64,000 nt of DNA from Nocardia alba NBRC 108234. Lineage in GTDB: Bacteria; Actinomycetota; Actinomycetes; Mycobacteriales; Mycobacteriaceae. Of the stretch, positions 35,078 through 44,533 are shown piece after piece (positions within the stretch are counted from its first letter, which is position 1; each line of letters starts with the position of its first letter). The translations under genes and the position numbers were made by a program. Location of the stretch: contig NZ_BDAX01000002.1 of NCBI RefSeq assembly GCF_001612665.1, positions 558,001 to 622,000 on the forward strand. Reading direction: 5' to 3'. The notes beneath the pieces are model-generated. The model ran no database searches. It was not told where the DNA came from and was given only the letters and a program-made list of their open reading frames with translations.

Positions 35078-36367
35078 ATGGCTTGGGATTTCGAGACCGA
35101 TCCGGAGTACCAGCGCAAGCTCGACTGGGTGGCGGAGTTCGTTCGCACCGAGGTCGAGCCCCTGGATCTGCTCTACCCCAATCCCTACGACCGGGCCGAC
35201 CCCGAGATCCGGGCGCTGATGCGGCCGCTGCAGCAGCAGGTCAAGGATCAGGGCCTGTGGGCCTGCCATCTGGGACCCGAGCTCGGCGGTCCCGGTTTCG
35301 GCCAGCTGAAGCTGGCGCTGCTCAACGAAGTGCTCGGCACCTCGATGTGGGCGCCGCTCGTCTTCGGTTGTCAGGCACCGGATTCCGGGAATGCCGAGAT
35401 CCTGGCGCACTTCGGCACCGAGGAGCAGAAGGCGAAGTATCTGCAGCCGCTGCTCGACGGCGAGATCGGCTCCTGCTACGTGATGACCGAGCCCACCGGC
35501 GGCTCCGACCCCACCGCGTTCCGCACCACCGCGGTGCGCGAGGGCGACGACTGGGTCATCAACGGCGAGAAGTGGTTCAACTCCGCCGCCGAATTCGCCA
35601 CTTTCCACATCGTGATGGTGGTGACCGACCCCGCCGCCGAACCACATCAGCGGTTGTCGATGTTCATCGTGCCCGCCGACGCACCCGGGCTCGAGCTGGT
35701 CCGCAACTTCACGGTGCCCGGGTTCAGCGAACACGAAGCGCATCTGCGCTTCACCGATGTCCGGGTGCCCGCCGATCATCTGCTCGGTGCGATAGGCGCC
35801 GGGTTCGTCGTCGCGCAGACCCGGCTCGGCGGCGGACGCGTGCACCACGCGATGCGCACGGTCGCGCTGGTGCGCAAGGCTTTCGACATGATGTGCGAGC
35901 GCGCGGTGTCGCGCCCGGCCCGCAAGGGTGTCGTCGGCGGCTTCCAGATGACCCAGGAACGCATCGCCGACAGCTGGATCCAGATGGAGCAGTTCCGGCT
36001 GTTGGTCCTGCGCACCGCGTGGCGCATCGACCAGGCACAGGACTACCGCGCCGTCCGCAAGGACATCGCCGCCATCAAGATCGCCATGCCGACCGTCATG
36101 AACGACATCGCCCGCCGCGCACTGCATCTGCACGGCGCGATGGGCGTGAGCACCGACCTGCCCTTCCTCGACATGACCACCTACGCCGAGGTCATGGCCA
36201 TCGCCGACGGCCCGACCGAGGTCCACAAGATCACCCTCGCCAAGGAAGTGCTCAAGAACTACGCGCCGGGAGATCCGGTGTATCCGAGTGGATACCGACC
36301 GGCGCTCGTCGAACAGGCCCGCGATCTGGTGGCGCGCAGGCTCGAACACGAGGTGGGCAACCGCTGA
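35078..36367 (+). CDS. Acyl-CoA dehydrogenase
   Basis: A 429-residue FAD-dependent acyl-CoA dehydrogenase expected to introduce the alpha-beta double bond into an acyl-CoA. Visible are the N-terminal helical domain, the FAD-binding segment CYVMTEPTGGSDPTAFRTT with WVINGEKWFNSAA, the middle beta domain, and the C-terminal helical domain with GGRVHHAMR, LHLHGAMGVS and GPTEVHKI. It is closest in style to long-chain/IBR3 (ACAD10/11-like) members by the conserved VFGCQAPDSGNAEIL opening. It is co-transcribed with the TetR gene. The chain-length preference cannot be read from sequence. Confidence 0.94.
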   Translation: MAWDFETDPEYQRKLDWVAEFVRTEVEPLDLLYPNPYDRADPEIRALMRPLQQQVKDQGLWACHLGPELGGPGFGQLKLALLNEVLGTSMWAPLVFGCQAPDSGNAEILAHFGTEEQKAKYLQPLLDGEIGSCYVMTEPTGGSDPTAFRTTAVREGDDWVINGEKWFNSAAEFATFHIVMVVTDPAAEPHQRLSMFIVPADAPGLELVRNFTVPGFSEHEAHLRFTDVRVPADHLLGAIGAGFVVAQTRLGGGRVHHAMRTVALVRKAFDMMCERAVSRPARKGVVGGFQMTQERIADSWIQMEQFRLLVLRTAWRIDQAQDYRAVRKDIAAIKIAMPTVMNDIARRALHLHGAMGVSTDLPFLDMTTYAEVMAIADGPTEVHKITLAKEVLKNYAPGDPVYPSGYRPALVEQARDLVARRLEHEVGNR

Positions 36368-36409
36368 AGGTCCCCGATCGCGGGGTAGGCACGAACTAGC
36401 CTGCCTCGC

Positions 36410-38569
36410 ATGGGTGGTGTCAGCAATCCCGGGGACAACGGCACGCAGCGATCACCTACCGGGACCACGCACGAGGTGGTCGCGGTCGCTGACCGGCGGT
36501 CGGTCAACAAGCCCGTATTCGGCTTCGCGGCAGGCACTGTGCTCGCCTTCGGGATCTGGGCACTGGCCTCCCCGTCGACCGCCGAGACCGTCGTGGGCGA
36601 GGTCAAGACCTTCACCACCACCTGGTTCGGCTGGTGGTACTTCGTGCTCGCCACGGGCATCCTCGGCCTCGTCGTCTTCCTCGGCGCCAGCCGGTACGGC
36701 CGCTACCGGCTGGGGCCGGAGGAGTCACGGCCGGAATACAGCCTGTTCTCCTGGACCTCGATGCTGTTCGCGGCGGGTATCGGCATCGACCTGATGTTCT
36801 TCTCGGTCGCCGAACCCGTCTACAACTACCTGCGCCCCCCGCTCGGTGAGCCGGGCACCAACGAAACCGCCCGCAACGCGGTGGCCTGGACGATCTTCCA
36901 CTACGGCATCACCGGCTGGGCCATGTACGCGCTGATGGGCGGCGCGCTCGCCTACTTCGCGTTCCGGCACAACCTGCCGCTGACGATCCGCGCCGCGCTC
37001 TCGCCGATCTTCGGCAAACGCGTGCACGGCCGGTGGGGCGACGCTATCGACGTGGCCGCGGTGCTCGGCACCATCTTCGGTATCGCCACCTCGCTGGGCA
37101 TCGGCATCGTGCAGCTCAACTACGGCCTGCACCAGCTGTTCGGGATCCCCCAGGGCAAGGCGGCCCAGATCGGGCTGATCGCACTATCTGTTGCGATCAC
37201 CACGATCTCGGCGACCACCGGGGTCGACAAGGGCATCCGGCGATTGTCCGAGCTCAATGTCATCATGGCGATCGCGCTGCTGATCTACATCCTGGTGACC
37301 GGCCACACCGATTTCCTGCTCAACGGTCTGGCCCAGAACGCGGGCGACTACCTCTCGACCTTCCCCGACCGAACCCTCGACACCTTCGCCTGGGAGCGCA
37401 ATCCGGAGACGGCGAACGCGCCGTCGACCTGGCTGGACAGCTGGACGCTGTTCTTCTGGGCGTGGTGGGTGGCCTGGGCGCCGTTCGTCGGCCTGTTTCT
37501 CGCGCGTATCTCGCGCGGGCGCACGTTGCGCCAGTTCATCTTCGGCGTACTGGTCGTGCCGTTCAGCTTCACCCTGATGTGGATCTCGATCTTCGGCAAC
37601 AGCGCGCTGGAAGTGGCCAGGGACGACCGGGACTTCGCCGAGAAGACCGCGGCCCAGGCCGAGCTCGGTTTCTACTCCCTGCTCGAGAAGTATCCCGGCG
37701 CGACACTGCTGCTCGGCGTCGCGACCATCACCGGGCTGCTCTTCTATGTGACCACCGCCGATTCGGGATCGCTGGTCATGGGCAATTTCACCTCGAAACT
37801 GCCCGATCCGATGGCCGACTGTGCCACCGGCACCCGCATCTTCTGGTCGGCCGCGATCGGCGTGCTCACGTTGTCGATGCTGTTCGCCGGCGCGGGCGGG
37901 TCCATCACGACCCTGCAGAACGCCACCATCATCATGGGGTTGCCGTTCTCGTTCGTCTTGGCGCTGATCGGCGTCGCGCTGCTGCGCGCCGTCCACAACG
38001 AGTCGTTCAAACTCGACAGCTATCGCACGTCGTTGCCCAAGGCTTTCGCCGCGGGCCGTGGCCCGGCCGAGCTCAGCAGTTGGCGTCGCCGGTTGATCTC
38101 GACCATCAATTACCCGGGGCGCGGCGCCACCCACGCGTTCATCACCGGCACCGTCGAGCCGGCGATGCACGATGTCGCCGCGGAATTCGAGCACATGGGC
38201 ATGACGGCCACCATCGACGATTCCCAGTCCAACGAGGGTCTGCCGTCGCCGCGGCTGCTGGTCGATCAGGCCAGTGAGCCCCGGTTCGAATACGGCGTGT
38301 GGCCGGTCTCGGCACCGGCCCCGACCTACGCGGTGCTCGCGCAGCGCTCCAGCGACCGCTACTTCCGCTGTGAGGTCTATCTGGCCGAGGGGTCACAGGG
38401 CTACTCGCTCAACGCCTACAGCCGTGAGCAGATCATCGGCGACATTCTCGACCAGTACGAACGCCACCTCGGCTACCTGCACCTGCGCCGCGCGGCGGCC
38501 GATCACCACGAGCCGGAGCCCACCGACGGCGACAGCACCGACCGCGAACCGCGAAGGGATCCAGTATGA
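36410..38569 (+). CDS. betT: BCCT-family choline transporter with long C-terminal domain (BetT-type)
   Basis: A 719-residue secondary transporter with 12 membrane helices. The betaine/choline/carnitine family signature regions are present: WTIFHYGITGWAMYALMGG and WTLFFWAWWVAWAPFVGLF. After helix 12, at about residue 535, a cytoplasmic domain of ~185 residues follows (FEHMGMTATIDDSQSN, then YFRCEVYLAEGSQGYSLNAY), as in long BetT proteins where it senses osmolarity. Choline is the likely substrate because the next two genes, coupled by overlapping ATGA, oxidise choline. The start ATG has a weak ribosome binding site. A small hairpin (CCCCG ... CGGGG) lies at 36371-36384. Confidence 0.92.
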   Translation: MGGVSNPGDNGTQRSPTGTTHEVVAVADRRSVNKPVFGFAAGTVLAFGIWALASPSTAETVVGEVKTFTTTWFGWWYFVLATGILGLVVFLGASRYGRYRLGPEESRPEYSLFSWTSMLFAAGIGIDLMFFSVAEPVYNYLRPPLGEPGTNETARNAVAWTIFHYGITGWAMYALMGGALAYFAFRHNLPLTIRAALSPIFGKRVHGRWGDAIDVAAVLGTIFGIATSLGIGIVQLNYGLHQLFGIPQGKAAQIGLIALSVAITTISATTGVDKGIRRLSELNVIMAIALLIYILVTGHTDFLLNGLAQNAGDYLSTFPDRTLDTFAWERNPETANAPSTWLDSWTLFFWAWWVAWAPFVGLFLARISRGRTLRQFIFGVLVVPFSFTLMWISIFGNSALEVARDDRDFAEKTAAQAELGFYSLLEKYPGATLLLGVATITGLLFYVTTADSGSLVMGNFTSKLPDPMADCATGTRIFWSAAIGVLTLSMLFAGAGGSITTLQNATIIMGLPFSFVLALIGVALLRAVHNESFKLDSYRTSLPKAFAAGRGPAELSSWRRRLISTINYPGRGATHAFITGTVEPAMHDVAAEFEHMGMTATIDDSQSNEGLPSPRLLVDQASEPRFEYGVWPVSAPAPTYAVLAQRSSDRYFRCEVYLAEGSQGYSLNAYSREQIIGDILDQYERHLGYLHLRRAAADHHEPEPTDGDSTDREPRRDPV

Positions 38570-40080
38570 GCGACACCCTCTATATCGACGGTGCCTGGCG
38601 ACCGTCAGTTTCCGGACAGACGCGCGAAATACGGTGTCCGGCAGACAATTCCCTGGTCGGTGTCGTCGCCGAAGCCGGGCGAGACGACACGGTCGCCGCG
38701 ATCACGGCGGCCCGCCGGGCCTTCGACGAAGGACCGTGGCGACGCACCGGCGCCACCGAACGGGGCGAGCTGCTGCTGCGCGTCGCCGACGCGATCGACG
38801 CGATGCGCGAGGAGTTCGCGCACGCCGAAACCCTCGACACCGGCAAACGCCCCTACGAGTCCGACATCGACATGACCGATATCGCGAACTGCTTCCGGTA
38901 CTTCGGCAAGCTCGCCGCCGACGACGCGGGCCGGGTCGTCGACGCGGGTTCGGCCGACATCGACTCCCGCGTCGTCTACGAACCGGTCGGTGTCTGCGGG
39001 CTGATCACCCCGTGGAACTACCCGCTGCTGCAGGCGGCCTGGAAGATCGCCCCCGCGTTGGCGGCGGGCAATACGTTCGTCCTCAAACCGGCCGAACTGA
39101 CTCCGCACACCGCGATCGCGCTGATGTCGGTATTCGACTCCCTGAAAGTGCCCGCCGGGGTGGCCAATCTCGTCCTCGGCGCGGGCGCCACCGCGGGGGC
39201 GCCGCTGTCCGAGCATCCTGACGTCGACCTGGTCTCGTTCACCGGCGGGCTCGCCACCGGCAAGATCATCGCGCGCGAGGCGGCCGCCACGGTCAAGAAG
39301 GTGGCGCTCGAGCTGGGCGGCAAGAACCCGAATGTGATCTTCGCCGACGCCTGCGATACCGACGAGCGGCTGGCCGCGAGCGTCGACAACGCCTTGAACG
39401 GGGCGTTCCTGCACTCCGGCCAGGTGTGTTCGGCGGGCGCGCGGCTGGTCATCGAGGAGTCGGCGCACGACCGTTTCGTCGACGAACTGGTGCGTCGCGC
39501 CGAGCACATCCGGCTCGGCCTGCCGTTCGCCGAGAGAACCGAAACCGGGCCGCTGATCTCGGCCGCCCATCGCGACAAGGTGCACGCCTATGTCGAGCGG
39601 GCCCGCGCCGAGGGCGCCGTCATCCGCACCGGTGGCGCGTTCGCCACCGGTGACCACGGCTCCGGGAATCTCGACGACGGCTGGTTCTACCTACCGACCG
39701 TCATCGACGGCGCCACCCGGGCGATGGCGTGCGTGCACGACGAGGCGTTCGGCCCCACCGTCACCGTGGAGACCTTCACCACCGAAGACGAGGCCGTGGC
39801 CATCGCCAACGACACCGAGTACGGACTCGCGGGCGCGGTGTGGTCCGGCGACGCCGCCCGCGCCCGCCGCGTCGCCGCCCGGCTCCGGCACGGCACGGTG
39901 TGGGTCAACGACTTCGGGCCCTACCTGCCGCAGGCCGAGTGGGGTGGGTTCGGTCGCTCGGGGGTCGGCCGCGAACTCGGTCCCACCGGGCTGCACGAGT
40001 ACCGCGAGGCCAAGCACGTCTACGAGAACCTCCGGCCGGGCGTCACCGGCTGGTTCGCCGATCGGGAGGAACAGCGATGA
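38566..40080 (+). CDS. betB: Betaine-aldehyde dehydrogenase
   Basis: A 504-residue NAD(P)-dependent aldehyde dehydrogenase. The cofactor fold and catalytic residues are present: PWNYPLLQAAWKIAPALAAG, the glutamate in LELGGKNP and the nucleophilic cysteine in HSGQVCSAGARL. GPYLPQAEWGGFGRSGVGRE near the C-terminus is typical of betaine-aldehyde and aminoaldehyde dehydrogenases. It should convert betaine aldehyde to glycine betaine, completing choline oxidation. It overlaps the transporter gene at its start and the choline dehydrogenase gene at its stop (ATGA both times). Confidence 0.92.
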   Translation: MSDTLYIDGAWRPSVSGQTREIRCPADNSLVGVVAEAGRDDTVAAITAARRAFDEGPWRRTGATERGELLLRVADAIDAMREEFAHAETLDTGKRPYESDIDMTDIANCFRYFGKLAADDAGRVVDAGSADIDSRVVYEPVGVCGLITPWNYPLLQAAWKIAPALAAGNTFVLKPAELTPHTAIALMSVFDSLKVPAGVANLVLGAGATAGAPLSEHPDVDLVSFTGGLATGKIIAREAAATVKKVALELGGKNPNVIFADACDTDERLAASVDNALNGAFLHSGQVCSAGARLVIEESAHDRFVDELVRRAEHIRLGLPFAERTETGPLISAAHRDKVHAYVERARAEGAVIRTGGAFATGDHGSGNLDDGWFYLPTVIDGATRAMACVHDEAFGPTVTVETFTTEDEAVAIANDTEYGLAGAVWSGDAARARRVAARLRHGTVWVNDFGPYLPQAEWGGFGRSGVGRELGPTGLHEYREAKHVYENLRPGVTGWFADREEQR

Positions 40081-41630
40081 CCACCTACGACTACGTGATC
40101 GTCGGCGGCGGTTCCGCGGGAGCGGCGATCGCGGCGCGGTTGTCGCAGGACCCGTCGGTGACGGTCTGCCTGCTCGAGGCAGGGCCCTCCGATGTCGACG
40201 ACCCGGCCGTCCTGCGACTCGACCGCTGGATGGAACTGCTGGAATCGGGCTACGACTGGGACTACCCCATCGAGCCGCAGGAGAACGGCAATTCCTTCCT
40301 GCGCCACGCTCGCGCCAAAGTGCTCGGCGGCTGCTCCTCACACAACAGCTGTATCGCGTTCTGGGCGCCGCGCGAGGACCTGGATTCCTGGGAACGCGAA
40401 TACGGTGCCACCGGGTGGGGTGCGGATTCGGTGTATCGGCTGTATCCGCAGATCGAGACCAACGACGCCCCCGGTGCCCATCACGGGCGCGGCGGCCCGG
40501 TACACATCATGACGGTGCCGCCGAACGATCCGTGCGGGGTGGCTCTGCTCGACGCCTGCGCGGCGGTGGGTATCCCGCGCGCCGAGTTCAACGCCGCACG
40601 CACAGTCGTCAACGGCGCCAACTTCTTTCAGATCAACCGGCAAGCCGATGGGACGCGCGCGTCGTCGTCGGTCAGCTACCTGCACCCTCATCTCGGCAGG
40701 CCGAACCTGACCGTCCGGACAGGCGCCTGGGCCAAGAAGATCGTGGTCGAGAACGGGCGAACCGTCGGGGTCGACATCACCGACAACGCGTTCGGCCGCA
40801 CCACCCGGATCACGGCGAACCATGAGGTGATCGTCTGCGCGGGCGCCATCGACTCGCCGAAGCTGCTCATGCTGTCGGGCATCGGCCCCACGGTTCACCT
40901 GCGCGAGCACGGCATCGAGGTGATCGTCGACTCCCCCGGCGTCGGCGCGAACCTGCAGGACCACCCGGAGGGCGTGATCGGCTTCGAGACGACCCGACCG
41001 ATGGTGGACAGCTCCACCCAGTGGTGGGAGGTCGGCATCTTCACCCCGACCGAGGACGGACTCGACCGGCCGGATCTGATGATGCACTACGGCAGCGTCC
41101 CCTTCGACATGCACACCCTGCGACAGGGGTACCCCACCGCCGAGAACACCTTCTGCCTGACACCGAACGTCACCCATGCCCGCTCTCGCGGCACAGTGCG
41201 CTTGCGCTCGCGCGATTTCCGGGACAAGCCGAAGGTCGACCCGCGCTACTTCACCGACCCCGAGGGCCACGATATGCGCGTGATGGTCGCCGGTCTGCGC
41301 AAGGCGCGCGAGATCGCCGCGACCGCACCGCTGTCGGAGTGGGTCGCGCGTGAGCTGTACCCGGGGCCGGACGCGCGGACCGACGCCGAACTGGCCGACT
41401 ACGTCCGCCGGACCCACAACACCGTTTACCACCCGGTGGGAACCGTCCGCATGGGCGCGCCGGACGACCCCATGAGCCCCCTCGACCCCGAACTGCGCGT
41501 GAAGGGCGTCGAGGGTCTGCGGGTCGCCGACGCCTCGGTGTTCCCCGCCCACACCACCGTCAACCCGAACATCACCGTCATGCTCGTCGGCGAACGCTGC
41601 GCCGAGCTCGTCGCCGCCGACCGAAAATAA
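40077..41630 (+). CDS. betA: Choline dehydrogenase (GMC oxidoreductase)
   Basis: A 517-residue GMC-family flavoprotein. It has the FAD motif YDYVIVGGGSAGAAIAARL, the GMC signature KVLGGCSSHNSCIAFW, the second signature AGAIDSPKLLMLSGIG and the active-site His/Asn pair in NTVYHPVGTVRMG and HTTVNPNITVM. It should oxidise choline to betaine aldehyde. It is the last gene of the betT-betB-betA operon and overlaps betB by four bases. Related GMC enzymes use other alcohols, but the operon makes choline the best substrate. Confidence 0.92.
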   Translation: MTTYDYVIVGGGSAGAAIAARLSQDPSVTVCLLEAGPSDVDDPAVLRLDRWMELLESGYDWDYPIEPQENGNSFLRHARAKVLGGCSSHNSCIAFWAPREDLDSWEREYGATGWGADSVYRLYPQIETNDAPGAHHGRGGPVHIMTVPPNDPCGVALLDACAAVGIPRAEFNAARTVVNGANFFQINRQADGTRASSSVSYLHPHLGRPNLTVRTGAWAKKIVVENGRTVGVDITDNAFGRTTRITANHEVIVCAGAIDSPKLLMLSGIGPTVHLREHGIEVIVDSPGVGANLQDHPEGVIGFETTRPMVDSSTQWWEVGIFTPTEDGLDRPDLMMHYGSVPFDMHTLRQGYPTAENTFCLTPNVTHARSRGTVRLRSRDFRDKPKVDPRYFTDPEGHDMRVMVAGLRKAREIAATAPLSEWVARELYPGPDARTDAELADYVRRTHNTVYHPVGTVRMGAPDDPMSPLDPELRVKGVEGLRVADASVFPAHTTVNPNITVMLVGERCAELVAADRK

Positions 41631-41730
41631 ATCAGCCGACATTTCGGACGCGATATGCCACCATGATTTCACGCGGGTGATTCGCATCGGGCGAGGAACC
41701 GACGAACAGCATCGAGAGGAGGAGACGGCC

Positions 41731-41847
41731 GTGAAAAAGCAAGCGCCACAGCGAGAATCGGGTAGGACCTATCGCCGCGCGAATTCGGTCCATCGCGCGA
41801 TGCGCCTGGATATCGAGGCATCGGGCCGTCTCCTGATCGTGGCCTGA
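41731..41847 (+). CDS. Putative 38-residue basic protein
   Basis: A GTG is preceded by an excellent ribosome binding site (GGAGGAG at 41719-41725). The frame encodes a basic, partly helical peptide (TYRRANSVHRAMRLDIEA, ending SGRLLIVA). It lies between betA and the HNH nuclease gene on the same strand. I recognise no family. The strong ribosome binding site is the main argument; conservation is unknown. It could be a leader peptide for the downstream HNH-WhiB pair. Confidence 0.4.
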   Translation: MKKQAPQRESGRTYRRANSVHRAMRLDIEASGRLLIVA

Positions 41848-41890
41848 CCGGCCCACCCACTTCCGTACCTGACGTTCCTTCTCTCGAAAC

Positions 41891-42445
41891 ATGGTGATTC
41901 CCATGATGATTCGTCATGTCGTCGACCCGACGGCGCCCGCTTCCGACACCTGGATACACACCAGGGTGCTCGTGCTGAACGCCAGCTACGAGGCCCTCGA
42001 CGAGATCACCGCCGATCGGGCCGTGACCCTGCTGATCAGCGGCGCCGCCGAGACCGTGCTCGAGCGGGCGCCGCGTTTCCCGATCCGCTCGCAGCATCTG
42101 GTCATCGCGTTGCCGGAGACGATCCGGCTGGTGCGCTACGTCTACCTGGCGCACGTCGCGCCGATCGGTGACGACAGTCGCGCCACCCTGGCCGGGGTGT
42201 TGCGTCGGGACAAGCACCGATGCGGCTACTGCGCCGACTGGGCGCACACCGTCGACCACATCCGCCCGCGCAGCCGGGGCGGACCGAATACCTGGAGCAA
42301 TCTCGTCGCCTGCTGCGCACCGTGCAATTCGGGCAAGGCCGACCGCACCCCGGAAGAAGCGGGAATGCGGCTGCTGTGGGAGCCCAAGGCTCCCGACCCC
42401 CTCGCCCGCAAGCAGCGCCGGATCTGGAAGGAGTACGCGCCGTGA
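41891..42445 (+). CDS. HNH endonuclease domain protein
   Basis: A 184-residue protein whose C-terminal half has a zinc-supported HNH site: RRDKHRCGYCADWAHTVDHI, then PRSRGGPNTWSNLVACC and CNSGKADRTP. The catalytic His is in VDHI, Asn in NTWSNLV, and two CxxC pairs bind structural zinc. The N-terminal part (VLVLNASYEALDEITADRAV) is the conserved partner domain of the widespread cellular, non-phage HNH family of actinobacteria and cyanobacteria, of unknown role. ATG codons at 41891, 41903 and 41906 are all possible starts, with none clearly favoured. Its stop overlaps the GTG of a WhiB gene, so the two are co-translated. Confidence 0.9.
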   Translation: MVIPMMIRHVVDPTAPASDTWIHTRVLVLNASYEALDEITADRAVTLLISGAAETVLERAPRFPIRSQHLVIALPETIRLVRYVYLAHVAPIGDDSRATLAGVLRRDKHRCGYCADWAHTVDHIRPRSRGGPNTWSNLVACCAPCNSGKADRTPEEAGMRLLWEPKAPDPLARKQRRIWKEYAP

Positions 42446-42696
42446 CCACCACCGACCTCGCACTGACCGAACTGCTGACCCTGTCCGATTCGGGGCAGTG
42501 GCACCGCGCCGCCTGTCGTGGTGACCCCAACCATGAGGCGTGGTTTCCCTACCCGTCGCAGGACTTCGACTACGCGCGCGAGATCTGCGCCGGGTGCCCG
42601 CTGCTCGCGGGGTGCGGCGAGTACGCGGCGCAGACAGGTCAGTCCGGGGTGTGGGGTGGTCGTGAATACGATCGCGGCCGCGTGATTCGCGCGTGA
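42442..42696 (+). CDS. WhiB-family iron-sulfur transcription factor
   Basis: An 84-residue Wbl protein. The four iron-sulfur ligands are Cys25, Cys49, Cys52 and Cys58 (CxxCx5C spacing in ICAGCPLLAGC). The family turn GVWGG follows, then a short basic tail (REYDRGRVIRA). It should bind a 4Fe-4S cluster and act with the sigma factor at target promoters. The GTG overlaps the HNH stop (GTGA), with AAGGAG eight bases upstream inside the HNH gene. Coupling to an HNH nuclease is unusual for WhiB genes. The subclass is not assignable with confidence. Confidence 0.93.
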   Translation: MTTTDLALTELLTLSDSGQWHRAACRGDPNHEAWFPYPSQDFDYAREICAGCPLLAGCGEYAAQTGQSGVWGGREYDRGRVIRA

Positions 42697-42856
42697 GCGG
42701 CCGAGCCGGGCGCACTGCGGTGCCCGGCTCGCCGCGTTCGGCACACACCGCATGGTTGCGCGAACTGCCTCGACCGGGCCGCATGCTGTGACCTGCGGCG
42801 ATGCGCATCGGGATGCGCTGTGCTGCGGTTGGGTGCGGTGTCCCTAAACTTGCCGC

Positions 42857-44524
42857 GTGGGTACGCATCGCAACGGGACCAGTTCTCGAGGTATCAGCAA
42901 GGGTCCGGTTATCGCGGCATCGGTACTCGTCGTGGTGCTCGTCGCCGTCTTCGGGTGGTTCCAGCTCCGCGATCGCGCCGCGACCACCGACGTCGCGGCC
43001 GCCGCCGAGTGCGTCGAAGGGGCTTCACAGCTCGACGTCACCGTCGATCCCGCGATCGCGGGCCCGGTGCGCGCCGCGGCCGACCGCTTCAACGCGACCA
43101 AGCCGCGCGTGCGTGACCACTGCGCGCAGGTGAAGGTCGCGGCCCGCCCGTCGAGCGCGCTGGTCGTCGGCCTCGCCGACGCGACGAAGTGGGATCCGGG
43201 TCTGGGGCCGCAGCCAGGGCTGTGGATCGCCGACTCGAGCCGGTCGATCGAGCTGGTTCGCGTTCCCGGTCTGATCGAGGGCGCCCCCGCCTCGATCGCC
43301 ACCAGCCCGATCGTGCTGGCCGTACCCGATGCCCTGCGCCGAGCGCTCGAACAACACCAGATCGCGTGGGCCGACCTGCCGCGCCTGCAGCAGGGCTCCC
43401 TCGATGAGATCGGTCTGCCGGGCTGGGGCGGCCTGCAGATGGCGCTGCCCGCGGGTGACGCCACGAGCGCCGCCGCCGCGTCCATCGGCGCCGCGATCTC
43501 GGGGACCGAACCGTTGACCGAGCAGGCCGCCAAGTCGGGTCAGGTCGTCGCCGCGATCTCCGGACTCGCCGCGGGCGCGCAGACACCGGCCGACCTGATG
43601 ACCGCCATGTCGGCGATCAGCGCGAATCCCGCTGACGACGCTGTGCACGCGGTCGCCGCGACCCAGCAGCAGCTCGGTACCGGGGGACTCACCGCGTACC
43701 GGCCGGTCGGCAGCGCGCCGCTGGCCGACTATCCCGCGGCACTGCTGTCGGGTCCGTGGGTCGACAAGACCCAGAACCTGATCGCGTCGCGATTCATCGA
43801 CTTCCTGCGCGCGCCGGAGCAGGCGGGTGCGCTCGCCACCGAGGGCTTCGGGCCCGCCATCGGCTCGGCACCGGCGAATCCGCCGCGCACGGCGCTGGAG
43901 AAGGTGCAGTCGGCGCTGGCGAATCCGGTTCTCGGCGTCAACGCGACGGTCCTGCTCGACGTGTCGTCGTCGATGGGTACCGCGGAGGGGTCGACCACCC
44001 GGCTGTCGAACGCGATCGCCGCTGTCGCCTCGACGCTGCAGGTGATGCCGCCCGATTTCGGGCTCGGCCTGTGGACGTTCGGCAAGAACATCGACGGCAC
44101 CACCCCGTACAAGACACAGGTGGCCACCGCGCTGCTCACCGACTCCCAGCGCAACGCGGTCGGTTCGGCGGTCACCGCGGTGAAACCGAGCCAGCTCACC
44201 GCGGATCAGGCCTACCCGAGCTTGCTCGCCGCCTACCGCGCCGCGGTCGCCGGGTACGCCCCCGGTCGCACGAACTCGATCCTGCTGATCACCGACGGCC
44301 CCGACGACGATTCGACGCTGACGGGTACCGCACTGGTCCAGGAGATCACCGCGGCGACCACATCGAGCAAGCCCATCCGTGTCGACGTCGTCGTGATCGG
44401 CGGCCAGGGCACCCAAACGCTGCAGACCCTCGCCGACCAGACGGGCGGCACCTACACCCGGATGCCGACGAGCAACGACCTCGGCTTCGGCACCGCGGTC
44501 GTCAAGGCGCTCACCACACCGTAA
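42857..44524 (+). CDS. Membrane-anchored solute-binding-like protein fused to a VWA domain
   Basis: A 555-residue protein. One N-terminal membrane anchor (VIAASVLVVVLVAVFGWF) places the rest outside the cell. Residues ~50-350 resemble a type-2 periplasmic binding protein (GLWIADSSRSIELVRVPG, APASIATSPIVLAVPDALR). Residues ~360-555 are a von Willebrand A domain with an intact metal site (DVSSSMG, then a distal LLITDGPDDDS). VWA domains bind protein ligands through the metal ion. It is a single gene starting at GTG with no good ribosome binding site. Such fusions are common in actinobacteria, and their function is not established. Confidence 0.85.
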   Translation: MGTHRNGTSSRGISKGPVIAASVLVVVLVAVFGWFQLRDRAATTDVAAAAECVEGASQLDVTVDPAIAGPVRAAADRFNATKPRVRDHCAQVKVAARPSSALVVGLADATKWDPGLGPQPGLWIADSSRSIELVRVPGLIEGAPASIATSPIVLAVPDALRRALEQHQIAWADLPRLQQGSLDEIGLPGWGGLQMALPAGDATSAAAASIGAAISGTEPLTEQAAKSGQVVAAISGLAAGAQTPADLMTAMSAISANPADDAVHAVAATQQQLGTGGLTAYRPVGSAPLADYPAALLSGPWVDKTQNLIASRFIDFLRAPEQAGALATEGFGPAIGSAPANPPRTALEKVQSALANPVLGVNATVLLDVSSSMGTAEGSTTRLSNAIAAVASTLQVMPPDFGLGLWTFGKNIDGTTPYKTQVATALLTDSQRNAVGSAVTAVKPSQLTADQAYPSLLAAYRAAVAGYAPGRTNSILLITDGPDDDSTLTGTALVQEITAATTSSKPIRVDVVVIGGQGTQTLQTLADQTGGTYTRMPTSNDLGFGTAVVKALTTP

Positions 44525-44533
44525 GGCACGCCA

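Noticed and set aside
36371..36384. Hairpin between the acyl-CoA dehydrogenase and betT as a terminator
   Set aside because: The stem is only five base pairs with a four-base loop and no U-run, too weak to call a terminator or operator.
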